Assembly (NCBI RefSeq): GCF_918797505.1
Contig: NC_092801.1
Span: 24,327,477-24,391,476, forward strand
Length of the DNA: 64,000 bases
Direction: 5' to 3'
Origin: Bemisia tabaci
Lineage: Eukaryota > Arthropoda > Insecta > Hemiptera > Aleyrodidae
In this document: positions 42,161 to 53,281 of the stretch, one piece after another
Position numbering within the stretch: the stretch's first letter is position 1
Layout of the letters: every line of letters begins with the position of its first letter
Position numbers and translations under genes: made by a program
Notes under the pieces: generated by a model
What the model was told of the DNA's origin: nothing
Databases searched by the model: none
Seen by the model: only the letters and a program-made list of their open reading frames with translations

Positions 42161-42390
42161 CACTGGAAAAAAAACATATTGGATCCAGAGTCCAGACTCT
42201 CAAAAACATTGACAAGAAAAAATACTGTTGATTCAATCAGATTTTTGCTTGAATCAAAAGGAAATCCGCTCAAATTAAGAGGCTTGGTCCTTGATTTAAG
42301 CTTAAATCTGATTGAAGCAAGAATATTTTTCCTTGTCGATGTTTTTAAGAGTCTGGACTCTAGATCCAATGTGGGTTTTTTTCCCCAGTG
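42161..42390. mobile_element. Family A MITE (A13)
   Basis: CACTGG...CCAGTG; flanks GA/TA, no clear TSD. Confidence 0.87.
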
Positions 42391-42927
42391 TAAGGAAAAT
42401 TTGAAAATCCAGCCAATGAAGAATGGTTAGAGTTTCAAATGTCTTTAACCTGGAAAGCGCGAAGCGCCCTCAGGGTGTTGAGCCGCGTAGCGGGTAGAGG
42501 GCATATAGCCCTCTAGAAATCTAGAATACTTTCCAACTACTGCGCGCTTAATTAAGTGCCTAAATATCTGCGAGAACATCTTGACACTGACAACGTTTAT
42601 CGTCCGTTGGAGATAGAGAAATCACAAAACTCATCTACTGCTTTTGTCGAACAATTAGTACTTAAAACCTGAGAGCCTGGTGCCACTGTGCTTGCATTCC
42701 GGTGAGATAAATGGACTGGCTTTAGAAGATAATATTCTCTCGTTAGAATTACTTGTTCGCGTGTCGATGAAATGTAGACGCTCATCCTCTACATTTTAAC
42801 ACATTCCGTCTTCGATCCAAGGAGAGTTCGAAGATCGATGAGTGATTAGCTCGTTGATTTATAATCTTTGCTACATGCTGAGCGAATGTTGCAGCGGATG
42901 GACAAACATTTAAAAGAAGCAAACAAT
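42391..42927. other. Unannotated stretch
   Basis: A small hairpin AGAGGGCATATAGCCCTCT lies near 42497. No gene. Confidence 0.4.
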
Positions 42928-43427
42928 GGAGATATTGCATGTGTGAGGGATTTGCGATTTGACAATTGATTCGTTCGTAAAAGTTCGCGAGAAACACGAT
43001 GGTGCCACTGGTTTTCTCTGAAATCAACTCCCAAGCTCAAAAAAAGCTCTCAAGTTGAAGCCAATATGGAGGGGATATCCCGCGCTATCCTGAGAGTCCA
43101 CCTCTACATCAAAACAAACTCTCCATACAAAGATAGGGAGCAAATACATAAGCAGGGTTGCCACTTTATTTGGGGACTCCAAAACTGAAAACACGACAAC
43201 CCTGCTAAATGTATTTGCTCCCTATCTTTGCATGGAGAGTTTGTCTTGATGTAGAGGTGGACTCTCAGGATAGCGTGGGATATCCCCGGCCATTTTGGCC
43301 TCAACTTGAGAGCTTTTTTTGAGCTTGGGAGTTGATTTCAGAGAAAACCAGTGGCACCATCGTGATTCTCGCAAACTTTAACAGTATCAACAGTCAAATC
43401 GCAAATTCCTCACACATGCAACATCTC
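42928..43427. mobile_element. Family H long foldback (H3)
   Basis: 500-bp near-palindrome, GGAGATATTGCATGTGTGAG to CACATGCAACATCTC. Confidence 0.9.
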
Positions 43428-43720
43428 TATGCAAACTACTGTAGGGTTGAAAACCTTGATTTTATCTTCAAAGTGGCAACAAAACTATGTGGAACTAATG
43501 ACGGAAGCGAAGGATCCGGCCCTCTTTTCATACAATCCGCCATTTCCGCTGCATTTCCGAGCTCCATTCATTCGGCCGATATTCAAATGAATCTCGCAGG
43601 GTCTCTTGCCAAGGGACGATACCGAGCTAAAAATAATGATTGGTTGCGTTCTAGTTGACCCTTTCATACTCTTGGGGCGCCTACATCTGTGCACGGGGAA
43701 AAAACGGATGGTTGATTTGA
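43428..43720. other. Unannotated spacer
   Basis: No recognised content. Confidence 0.4.
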
Positions 43721-44050
43721 CAGGATGTCTAGTATTTTTTAATTTTGAAAAATCCTGATATTTTCCCGATTTTTCCTGATGTTTTATAAAAAATTCCTGA
43801 TTTTTTCATTTTGAAAATTCCTGATATTTTCCTGATTATTCATTGAGAAATTTTCGGAAGCAAAGACGGCGCTACGACTCCTGGCTCGGTAGGCAAAAAG
43901 CAGTAAGACTTCTCCGCTGAGGAGATTCGCGTAAGAAAAATTCCTGATAAAACGTCCGATTTTTCCGATTATCCTGATATTTTCCTAATTTTTTCCTGAT
44001 AGGCCAAAATTCCTGATATTTTCCAATTTTTCCTGATGCTAGACACCCTG
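43721..44050. mobile_element. Family P element (P2)
   Basis: CAGGATGTCTAG...CTAGACACCCTG, same interior phrases as P1; no TSD seen. Confidence 0.83.
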
Positions 44051-44158
44051 TTTAACAATTTAATTGTTAAAAAATATGTCAGACATGTTTCATATGTACA
44101 TTTTTACAAGAGGCACCCGTTTCATTACCGGCTCGTATTAGTTATAGCCCGGACAACG

Positions 44159-44286
44159 CTGCCGAGCTTGGGAAGAACGCCGTACGAACATTCGGACGTT
44201 GCCAAATTTCCCGTGATAACACATGTATTTTTGAAGACATTCAAACGTATTTTCCTTTGATATTTTCAGATATTTTAGATAAACTT
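44159..44286. mobile_element. Family F left half (F7)
   Basis: CTGCCGAGCTTGGGAAGAAC, then GTTGCCAAATTTCCCGTG. The right half is missing; the sequence passes into a duplicated segment. Confidence 0.65.
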
Positions 44287-44369
44287 AGGAATATTTTAAA
44301 CAGTTGTTACTTAAGAGATTTAGTCTTCCTTGATGGAATTGTTCCATTTAAAACTTGATGGTAACAATT

Positions 44370-44626
44370 ATATTGCATTTTGCAAAAAGGAACCACTAGC
44401 ATTGCAATGATGCTAAGATTGTGCAACTTCATCCTTTGCAATAAAATTGCGGAAATCGTGAAAAACTATGAAATTTAGATGGTAATTTTTGTCTTAAATT
44501 TACAGTTTTTAGCAAGTAAAATAGAAACTATTAATGGATAATCGGATTTTTCCTCCAAGACAAAAGAAATTGCACAATCTTAGCAACATTGCAACGCTAG
44601 TGGTTCCTTGTTGCAAAATGCAATCC
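44370..44626. mobile_element. Family L MITE (L3)
   Basis: TATTGCATTTTGCAAAAAGG...TGCAATCC; absent from the paralogous position near 52.99 kb, where CAATTGAAG is continuous. Confidence 0.88.
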
Positions 44627-44683
44627 AATTGAAGAGTTAGTCTCTCAGACAAGGTGTGAATCCAGAAAATTAAAATGACATAC

Positions 44684-44710
44684 CTCATGAGAGTCTCGCA
44701 GCTATCAATC
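44684..44710 (-). other. Microexon-like block, copy 1
   Basis: On the minus strand: pyrimidine tract, TTTCAG, 27 bp (GATTGATAGCTGCGAGACTC then TCATGAG), GTATGT. One phase reads IDSCETLM; another phase ends in TGA. Same layout at 53061-53087. Confidence 0.3.
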
Positions 44711-44957
44711 CTGAAACACAAGAAAAGGAGGTCGTTATTGTCACACGTTGCATTGAAATGAGGGAGGACACTACTTGTTAATTATTTGTAAAGGGCACAC
44801 GCAATGGGACTATTCAGTAATTTTTAATTCCTGTACTTTTGAAAAATAGAAAGGGGAGGGCCGTCTATGTATGTACATGATTTTACAGTAATTTTCTCAG
44901 ATTTTGTTGAAAGATAGTCAACCACGAAAGACGAGTACGACGTTACGTTAGCTTCTG

Positions 44958-45210
44958 TTTGTCGCGCTAAGAAAAAACGCCGTATGAACATTTAAGAGTT
45001 GCCGAATTTCCCTGGATAAAACATGTCTTTTTGAAGACATTCAAGCGTATTTCCCCTTGATATTTTCAGATATTTATTAAATACACTTACAAAATTGTCT
45101 GCAAATTTTGGGAAAGTATATGCACAATTTTTCCTGTTATTTAGGTTTTTATCGAAGGAAACTTGACAATGTTCGAAAGGCTCATACAGCATTCTTCCTT
45201 AGCACGGCAG
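44958..45210. mobile_element. Family F MITE (F8)
   Basis: TTTGTCGCGCTAAG...CTTAGCACGGCAG with normal inner arms. Confidence 0.83.
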
Positions 45211-45528
45211 AGATGCTGGCCTCGTTGCCGTCAGTCAATATTGAAGGCGCATCGCATTCGTATGGTCACTCGCAGGATCTCTCGCCTAGCTAAATGATCC
45301 GAAGCTGGGTACGGCGTATTGCTTTTTTACATGTTTTCGAGAATTTTTTAATTTCTTTTTTAAAAAAACAGGCTCATTCCTGGATCTTGAAACGATAGTA
45401 CTCTATGTATGTACAAGCTCTGTAGCAAATTGAATACGGTGGCCATTGGAATGTATTTTTTTCTGAATAAAATTGCCTTGAGCAGATATCATTTCTTCTC
45501 GTTTTTGCAGATCGACACAGAAGCTATA
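45211..45528. other. Unannotated stretch
   Basis: No recognised content. Confidence 0.4.
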
Positions 45529-45780
45529 CTGCCGTGCTACGGAAGAACGCCGTATGAACTTCGAGAGTTGCTAAAATTCCTTGGATAAAACAAGTATTTT
45601 TGCCGAAATATATGAATATTTTTCCTTGAAACTTTTAGAAATTTTAGATTAAATTGCGTAGAACATGGTGTGAAAATTTTGGATGCAAATATTTACCTTT
45701 CTCTCGGTAAATTCGATTTTTATTGGAGGCAATTTGGCAACGTCTGAAGGTTTGTACGGCGTTTCTCCTTAACGCGGCAG
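45529..45780. mobile_element. Family F MITE (F9)
   Basis: CTGCCGTGCTACGGAAGAAC...CTTAACGCGGCAG; flanks TATA/TGTA. Confidence 0.85.
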
Positions 45781-46090
45781 TGTAGCAAGAGTTGCCACAA
45801 TTTCTTCATCCTCAAATTCCGAGACTTTTCCTCGACTATTTTTGGTTTTCCAAGAATCCAAAATTTCGGGTTCCCTGACTTTCCCTGACATTTGAATAAC
45901 ATTTCCCTTTTGATTTTCCCCCTTTAAATGACACTCACTACTACTAAACGCAGATCAATTCATTGACTTCTCCTTTAAATTCCCTGACCTCTCCTCTATA
46001 TTCCCTGACCTCTCCTTTTATATTCCCTGACTTTTCTCTGTCGCTGCAAATTCTGACTTTCTCGGTTTTCCAGACCGCAGGCAATTTTGC
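45781..46090. mobile_element. Family R-like fragment
   Basis: Starts with AGAGTTGCCACAATTTC and contains repeated TTCCCTGACCTCTCC phrases through GGTTTTCCAGACCGCAGGCA. Termini not resolved. Confidence 0.55.
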
Positions 46091-46984
46091 TACAGCCAAG
46101 CTGAAAGACCACTTTAGCAGTTATTAGGGCGGATCTTCAATACGTTTTTGAAAATTCGATGGTTGACCGACTGACTGAACATTTCAGTATTTCAGGGCAT
46201 TCTTTTTAAAAATCAATGACTAAAATCTAAAAATTATTAATTGATCGATCAACGATGAAATTTTCCTCCTAACTGCTATGAAAGTAGCAACCACCCTAAA
46301 TATCCCGGATCCAAAAACGTTAGTAGATTAAAAAAATTGACTATACGAATTGCAAAAATATTACCCTCTTGAAGATTCCTCAAGGGGATCCTTCGAGGCT
46401 TCATCTTTTCAAGTGATCATAACTTAGTTCAAATGACTCACGTTAGAGTATATCATGACAACCGTATCAAACAACATATCCCTCCTTTCGGGAATCTTTC
46501 AGTCCATAAATTATTAAAATTAATTTTTGACGCACCACCGTGAGTCATGTACGTAACCAAGGCATAAATCCAATGGCGTAACTGGAAATATATCAGCATC
46601 ACACAACCGCACAGCGGTCCAAAATGTCTGCTATTAGTGCTATTATCGTAACTCCACCGATTTCTATTTTTCTTTCTTTTTTTTGTGGGGGGGGGGGGGG
46701 GTGTCACGGATCATCTCAAAACTCGACAACGTCGCCACAGCAATAACTCTCCGGGGCAAATCATCAATTCCGAAGATAAGTAGAGAGCTTAATTAGATGC
46801 AACATCCGAAAAACAAACAACCAGATTACATGGGCCCTGTCAGATGTCGACGGTTCGAAGCGAATCGAAGTCTCGAAGAGGGTGTCTGACCGGCTAGTTA
46901 TGATTAGTCAAACCCGATTATTCAGCCGCGGCGCCAGTTTGCTGAAATATGCGGCTATTCAAAATGTCTACGAGTGAAACTGTC
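46091..46984. other. Low-copy stretch with poly-G run
   Basis: A 15-base G run at 46687-46701. No repeat partner or gene. Confidence 0.4.
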
Positions 46985-47264
46985 CTGCGGGCCGATTATT
47001 GAAATTGATAGACAAAGCCATAGACAAAGATCACAAAAGGGATATGGAGGGAACCGATTGGTGGAAGCTATGGACAAAGGCTAACCCACGATTAATACCC
47101 AGGTAATAGACTATCGGCAACCCACGAGAAACCCGACTTTTAGTCCATCATTTTCTCCCTTAGTCTATAAGAACCACACATTTCAACCAATAGGTTAGCT
47201 CCATACCCCCTATGACTTCTTAGTCTATAGCTTCGTCTATCAGTTTCAATAATCAGCCCGCAGA
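46985..47264. mobile_element. Family G MITE (G4)
   Basis: CTGCGGGCCGATTATTGAAA...TTTCAATAATCAGCCCGCAG, perfect terminal inverted repeats. Confidence 0.88.
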
Positions 47265-47688
47265 GATCATAAGTCTAAAACAAAATGCGCAAAAACGATT
47301 ATACGTCCAACGTTCAAAAAAGGCCCGATTTTTTCAGATGCCCGAGTATCAAGTACGTTCAATGGCAGAGGTAAAGAAATAGGGTATTTAATAATTAACG
47401 GTTAATTGGATCTGAACCAATTAGGTTTTATCTTTGTAGTTCGAAATACAGTCATATTTTTTCTTTCTTTCTTTAGACTTTCGCTCTTAGTATAATTTCA
47501 CTTTTGAACATTATTTGATGACAGTCCTATCGTCCAAAAGTGGCCAGAATTCAAAAAAACAGAAAACATTTTCAGGCTTTTAAAAAAAATTTCAATAATG
47601 ATTCAACTTTTCCAGTTATCAGTGTTTCCTCAAGAACTTATAAACCCGTCCGTATAGTTCCATTCCACATTCGGACGATCGATCACAT
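47265..47688. other. AT-rich unannotated stretch
   Basis: No recognised content. Confidence 0.4.
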
Positions 47689-47948
47689 TTGAATCAGTGA
47701 GAACGAAAACACACCAACTCGATTGCTTGAAAATGCTCAATTTTCATTGAGGATGGGCAATTTTTATGAGTTTCATTGAAGTTAGCATATATACTCCAAC
47801 TTGGACTTATAAAGTGTCCTTAAGTTCTTGTTTTTCGGCACCAAAAATATTTTTCTCAGACTAACTTCTCTACCTACTGGGCAATTTTGTGTGTGTCATG
47901 ATCACTTTAATTTTTTCGAGTTGGTGTGTTTTCGTTCTCGATGATTTA
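47689..47948. mobile_element. Family U short copy (U2)
   Basis: Begins TTGAATCAGTGAGAACGAAA and ends with CGAGTTGGTGTGTTTTCG; interior is shorter than in U3 and U4. Confidence 0.75.
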
Positions 47949-48228
47949 TTTAGGAAAAGGGCACGGAAATGTTTAGAAATTGTGGAACTTGGACTTGGCA
48001 ACGTTGATAGATATTGACGGGGCGCGTTCCAGGACATCAATCAAAAAAATCGAAAATCATCGCGTTTTAAGGATGTTTGTTTACATTGATAAGAGATTTC
48101 CTCCCCCTAACGGCGACTCTGGAGGGATAATACGGGGCTATTAAAATCTGTCGTAATGGACTGGGAAGCATGACTGGAGAGACTTGTTAGGTTAAGACTC
48201 ATTGATCGCTCGGATTTTAGGGCTGTTA

Positions 48229-48395
48229 CAGTGGCGATGAGGCGTGAATGATCGATTATCGATAATTCTCCGTTTGAATCTGTGGTAAAGAATCGATTAT
48301 TAAGATGCTCGTTGAACACACCCTGTTTGTCGATACTTTTCCATGGGTTTAAATGGCCAATCAATCGATACATCACGAAGCTCGCCACGCCACTG
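48229..48395. mobile_element. Family E hAT-like palindrome (E6)
   Basis: CAGTGGCGATGAGGCGTGAA...GCCACGCCACTG; no matching 8-bp flank, so the flanks have changed. Confidence 0.8.
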
Positions 48396-48440
48396 GAGCC
48401 GGCGAATGAGGTTATGGTTACCGGGGCTCGGGACGCCAAT

Positions 48441-49012
48441 TTGAATCAGTGAGTTCGAAAACACACCAACTCGGAAAAAAAATTGTTCAGGAAACACCTA
48501 AAACTGCGCAGCGGGCGAAGAAGTTAGTTTAAGAAAAACCTTTTTTAAGGACAAGTACTTAAATACTTTGTAAAGCATCAAGTTGAAATCGATACACCAT
48601 GTTTGATGACAGAGAATTAAGCGTTTAAAAATTTCCGAGTTGGTGTGTTTTTGTTCTCACCGACTTTCAGATACTGATTTTTTTTAGTCTGCCCTGAAAA
48701 AATTATATTTTTCGACCTAAATAACGCTTGAATATTTATATAACTTATTGGTACAAAGTATACTGAACCGAAAAAAGAAAACCGCAAAATCGGATGGTCA
48801 CCAGTTTCCCTTGAAATGGCTAAAAATTTGTATTTCCAATGAAATACTTCGATTTTTCCCGTTTTCCGTCGCTGTTTCGAGCACTTCCGATTGCAATTTC
48901 GAAATTTCCTTTTTTCGTCTAGATGCTTCTATCCATACGTGCTACTAAACCGTAAAAAGTGAAAATCGAAAAAAACCCGAGTTGGTGTGTTTTCGAACTC
49001 ACTGATTCAAAT
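48441..49012. mobile_element. Family U element (U3)
   Basis: TTGAATCAGTGAGTTCGAAA...TTCGAACTCACTGATTCAA, about 570 bp. Confidence 0.85.
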
Positions 49013-49312
49013 GATGTTTTAAGAGAGGAAACGTACCAAGTACAACTGATTGAAACCCAGTTTAAGGTATCCATAATGGGTTACTAGACCATGAATTTTT
49101 GACTTGCGAATAAATATCGCCGAGGGTCCATGACGCTGGGAACACGACTCGTACATTGAAAACGCGAAAAAGTAACTCAGAAACCGAGAGACACGCAGTT
49201 CAAAAAGTTAATTTTTTCTGCAAATTAAAAACGCCCGGGTTTCGCGCCGAACCGAATGATGTCATCCGGCACCAATCAGGAACGAGCACAGGTTTCTATG
49301 ACCTCCATCAAA
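49013..49312. other. Unannotated spacer
   Basis: No recognised content. Confidence 0.4.
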
Positions 49313-49570
49313 TGGATTGCATTTTGCAAGAAGGAACCAGAAGAATTACAATGATGCTGAGATTGCGCATTTTCATCCTTTGTAATGCAATTACTGAATC
49401 TATGAAAAAATATGAAATTTACATGGTAATTTGTGTCTTAAATTTACCGTTTTTAGTGAGTAAAATAGAAACTATTAATGGATAATCAGGTTTTTCTTCC
49501 AAGACAAAAGAAATTGCACGATCTTAGCAACATTGCAATGCTCCTGGAGCCTTTTTGCAAATGTAATCCA
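49313..49570. mobile_element. Family L MITE (L4)
   Basis: TGGATTGCATTTTGCAAGAA...TGTAATCCA; abuts foldback W. Confidence 0.82.
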
Positions 49571-50895
49571 AAGAGCTTGATGCAAAAACGGCTTGTTCGC
49601 CCCCTATGGAAGTTCTTCAGACTTTGTCTATTGGATTACTCAGACTTGTGCGCTTCTTTCAAATTTTAGACTCCCAAAAAATTTGGGGGGGGGGGAGCTA
49701 GGGGGGTGGAAGTCAAAACCTGTGAACCTCGATATCTCTTGAACAAAGAAAGATATCGAGGTCCTGGTTTAGACGAAAAATCATCTAAAATTGCATACTT
49801 TTAAAGATTCTAAAGGTAAAAAATTCCCAAAATCAATTTTTAAGTAATATATGTGACTTTTTCAGTTTTTAGGTCTTTTAGAAAATTTCTTTTAACGAAA
49901 AAATTTACAGATCTCAATTTTATATTTGAACCAAAACCCAGTTTTTAAATTGTTCGTATTTTTTCCGCATCAACGAGTGGTCCATTAAGCTGGGAACAAA
50001 CGGTTCTCCGGAGTATGATCGATTGAAGTTCCGCTCAACGCGCGCCGACCGGATTTTCGGGCAAAAAAAGTCGGATTTGACTGTTATTAGATCAGATTGA
50101 ATGTTCAAACTGAGAAAATGCTTTATTAGGGACTCTTGAGAGTCGCTGAGTTCAGGAATAACTGATACTACGAAATATTTTCGTTTTTTAAAATTGCAGC
50201 TTCGCGACAGGACCATGAGCGGCGGTCGGCGCTCGTGGGCTCTAAATAGCGCTGCGGGAGCTGTAATTTAAAAAACGTTAAAGTATTTGGGATAGTATCT
50301 GTAAGTTCCTGAACTCAGCGACCTCAGAGTTCCCTTATAAAGATTTTTGCTCAGTTTGAACATACAATCTGATCTAATATCAGTCAAAAATCGACTTTTT
50401 GCGCGCGAAAATCGGGTCGGCGCGCGTTGAGCGGAAACTTCATCGATCTAACTCCGGAACCGTTTGGTCCCAGCTTAATGGACACTTTCGTTGGAGGCGG
50501 AAAAAGAGAACAATTTAAAAATGGTTTTGGTTCAAATAAAAACTTGAGATCTTTGATAATTTTTCGTTTAAAAGAATTTTTAGACCTAAAACGGAAAAAA
50601 AGCACATATGTTGACTTAAAAATGTGATATTGGGATTTCGACCTTTAGGAATCTTAAAGGATGCCAATTTTTAGAGATTTTTCGTCTCCAAACCGGACCT
50701 TCGATATCTTTTCTGTGTTCAAGAGATATCGGAGGTTCACAGGTTTTGATTCCACCTCCCTAGCCTACCCCAAAAATTGATTTGGGAGTCTGAAAATTTG
50801 AGAAAAGAAGCGCTCAAGTATGAGTAATCAATAGACAAAGTCTCAAGAACTTCCAAAGGGTGGGCGAAAAAAGCCGTTTTTGCATCAAGCTCTTT
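49571..50895. mobile_element. W: 1.3-kb foldback with ~650-bp arms
   Basis: AAGAGCTTGATGCAAAAACG at the left pairs with the right end, and pairing continues throughout to a centre near 50230. Arm identity looks like 80-85%. Minus-strand frames of 98 (50216-49920) and 73 codons (50605-50384) come from the two arms; neither matches a transposase I know. Confidence 0.88.
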
Positions 50896-51654
50896 CTTTC
50901 TACTCCTCGTATATGTATGAAAACATTTGGAAAGTCGAAACTACAATTTTTGTAAATACACCCATCTTCCAAATTCTTTCGAAAGACGTTAATTGCCTAA
51001 GACGCTGAATGTCTTTAAAATTAACTAACTAACTATATCTTTAAAATCAAAGAATCGAATTTGACCAGTGCTATGTTTAAATCTGTAATCGTGTGTAAAC
51101 AAGCTACAATTCCACATTGAAATGCGCTTTTTAACAAACATCAGTGGTAAATGAGAGGACTAAAGAGATAGCGATATGACTGCCGGAGTGCATCTTCTCA
51201 ATTATTTTCCCGGCATTGCAGGGCGTTTGAAGTTAATCTCAAATGCCAATTAATGCATTCGAGTCGCGATTTACAAGCGCGAAACAATTAACAAGCGCGA
51301 TTGCAGTGTTTTCAAAACTGTGCAACTTCTTTTTTACTTTTGAAACTACTCAGTACGGTTACGTATTGTCCATAGTTTATATCCTTGTTAAATTTTGAGC
51401 CACCTAGCTTCTTTAAATCAACATTAGTGTAAAAGCTGCCCGATCTGATGCGATGCATTCATTCATGATGATGTGAAATCAACAATGAGATCGAACTTAC
51501 AAAACGCCTTCAAATAAAAGAGTATACGTGTGAGCAAAGCTGAGAAGTCAATGCAGTTGTATCACCTTGAAATGAAGGCGCGCCCTAGGCCGCGGCCGCC
51601 TGATCAAACTCTGAGGCAGGCCCGGCCCGAGTGACGCACCTCTAGTGAAATGAA
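50896..51654. other. Low-copy stretch; rare-site cluster at 51577-51606
   Basis: 51577-51606 contains overlapping or adjacent recognition sites GGCGCGCC, CCTAGG, CCGCGG, GCGGCCGC and TGATCA. Otherwise unassigned. Confidence 0.6.
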
Positions 51655-51737
51655 ACAGTTCCTTTTTCACGTTATTAGCTTGCCTACAAAAATGTCTGTC
51701 CTGGCACTCAGAGGAAATAAAAAACCCGCAATTAATT
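51655..51737 (+). repeat. Direct repeat left of U4
   Basis: Starts ACAGTTCCTTTTTCACGTTA; matched at 52311-52394 with few changes. A more diverged relative lies near 52490-52560. Confidence 0.85.
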
Positions 51738-52306
51738 TGAATAGAGAGTTCGAAAACACACCAACTCGAGTTTTTTTCGATTTTCACTTTTTTACGGTTT
51801 AGTAACACTTATAGATAGATGCATCTGCAGGCAAAACGAAATTTCGAAATTGCAATCGGAAGTGCTCGAAACAGCGACGGGAAAAGGGAAAAATCAAAGT
51901 ATTTCATTGGAAATACCAATTTTTGGCCATTTCATGGGAAACGGGTGACCATCCGATCGTGCAGTTTTCTTTTTTTGGTTCAGTATACCTTGTACCAACA
52001 AGTTAAATAAATATTCAAGCGTTATTCAGGTCAAAAAATATACCTTTTTCAGAGCAGACCATGAAAAATCAGTATCTGAAAGTCGGTGAGAACGAAAACA
52101 CACCAGCTCGGAAATTTTTAAACGCCTAATTCTCTGTCATCAAACATGGTGTATAGATTTCAACTTGGTGCTTTACAAAGATTCTAAGTATTTGTCCTTA
52201 AAAAAGGTTTTTCTTAAACTAACTTCTTCGCCCGCTGCGCAGTTTTAGGTGTTTCCTGAACAATTTTTTTTCCGAGTTGGTGTGTTTTCGAACTCACTGA
52301 TTCAAA
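51737..52306. mobile_element. Family U element (U4), inverted relative to U3
   Basis: Reads the U3 sequence in the opposite orientation; the order of the distinguishing inner blocks is reversed. Confidence 0.85.
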
Positions 52307-52310
52307 TAGA

Positions 52311-52394
52311 ACAGTTCCTTTTTCACGTTATTAGCTTCCCTACAAAAATGTCTGTCCTGCCACTCAGAGAAAATAAAAAGCCCGCAATTAATTT
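52311..52394 (+). repeat. Direct repeat right of U4
   Basis: Second copy of the 83-bp repeat. Confidence 0.85.
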
Positions 52395-52922
52395 GGTATA
52401 GGGTGCAACTGGTGGGGAAAACAAAAAAAAATGTATGCCTTCATGCGGTTTACAAGGAGGAGGGAAAAGTATTACGGCCTCAGAAGTTTCAGTCCTTTCT
52501 TCGCGATATTTTGCTGCCTATGAAAATGTCTTTCCTTCCACTCGATAACGTTAAAAACGTGGGTTTAACTTTAAAAAGATGACACTGAGTAGAAAATGAT
52601 AAAAAAAATTCATGTCCCTTTCTCGCCCGCCATCGGGGGAGCATAGACACTGGAATTTACAGTCCGTTTCGTATGATAGTTTTTCGTTCATTAACGTGAT
52701 GATAATACAAACCGAATCAATTTTCAGAATAAGGGAGTTACATGTGTCTATGGTTGAATGCCACCTTTTTTGTTTGGACGCCTTCCACTGTTGTCGAGTT
52801 TAGACTTTGTCCGGAGGTGGCTACCGCCACCCATGATGAATTAAGAACAACTAACAGTCGAAAAGACGATTACCCGATTATCCGCTACTTTAAAGATTAC
52901 AATCTGTTGTAACGATGATACC
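52395..52922. other. Unannotated stretch
   Basis: Apart from the diverged third repeat unit, nothing recognised. Confidence 0.4.
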
Positions 52923-53270
52923 TTAGGAATATTTTAAAAATTTATTACTTAAGAGATTTAGTCTTCCTTGATGAAATTGTTCTATTTAAAACTTGATAGT
53001 AACAATTGAAGGGTTAGTCTGTCAGACAAGGTGTGAATCCATAAAATTAAATTGACATACCTTATGAGAGTCTCGCAGCTATCAATCCTGAAACACAAGA
53101 AAAGGAGGTCATTATTGTCACACGTTGCAGTGAAATGAGGGAAGATACAAGTTGTACGTAAAGGGAACACGCACAGCAATTTTAATTCCTGTACTTCTGA
53201 AAAATAGAAAGGGGAAGGCCGTCTATGTACATATATACATAATTTTACAATAATTTTCCCAGATTTTGTT
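52923..53270. repeat. Duplicated segment, copy 2 (no L insertion)
   Basis: Paralogue of 44287-44906, giving the L3 empty site. Confidence 0.85.
53061..53087 (-). other. Microexon-like block, copy 2
   Basis: Minus strand: CTTTTCTTGTGTTTCAG, 27 bp ending TCATAAG, GTATGTC. Reads IDSCETLI in one phase; another phase ends in TAA. Lies downstream of the frame at 53282-53437 on the same strand, so the two could belong to one gene, but the phases have not been made to join. Confidence 0.3.
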
Positions 53271-53281
53271 TTTGCCATCGT

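Larger units (their letters stand above)
44287..44906. repeat. Duplicated segment, copy 1 (with L3)
   Basis: Matches 52923-53270 except for the L3 insertion. Starts CTTAGGAATATTTTA and ends near CAGATTTTGTT. Contains a microexon-like block on the minus strand. Confidence 0.85.

Noticed and set aside
49920..50605. Frames in foldback W as a transposase remnant
   Set aside because: The two frames are antisense-arm versions of each other, with no DDE-like or zinc-finger motif.
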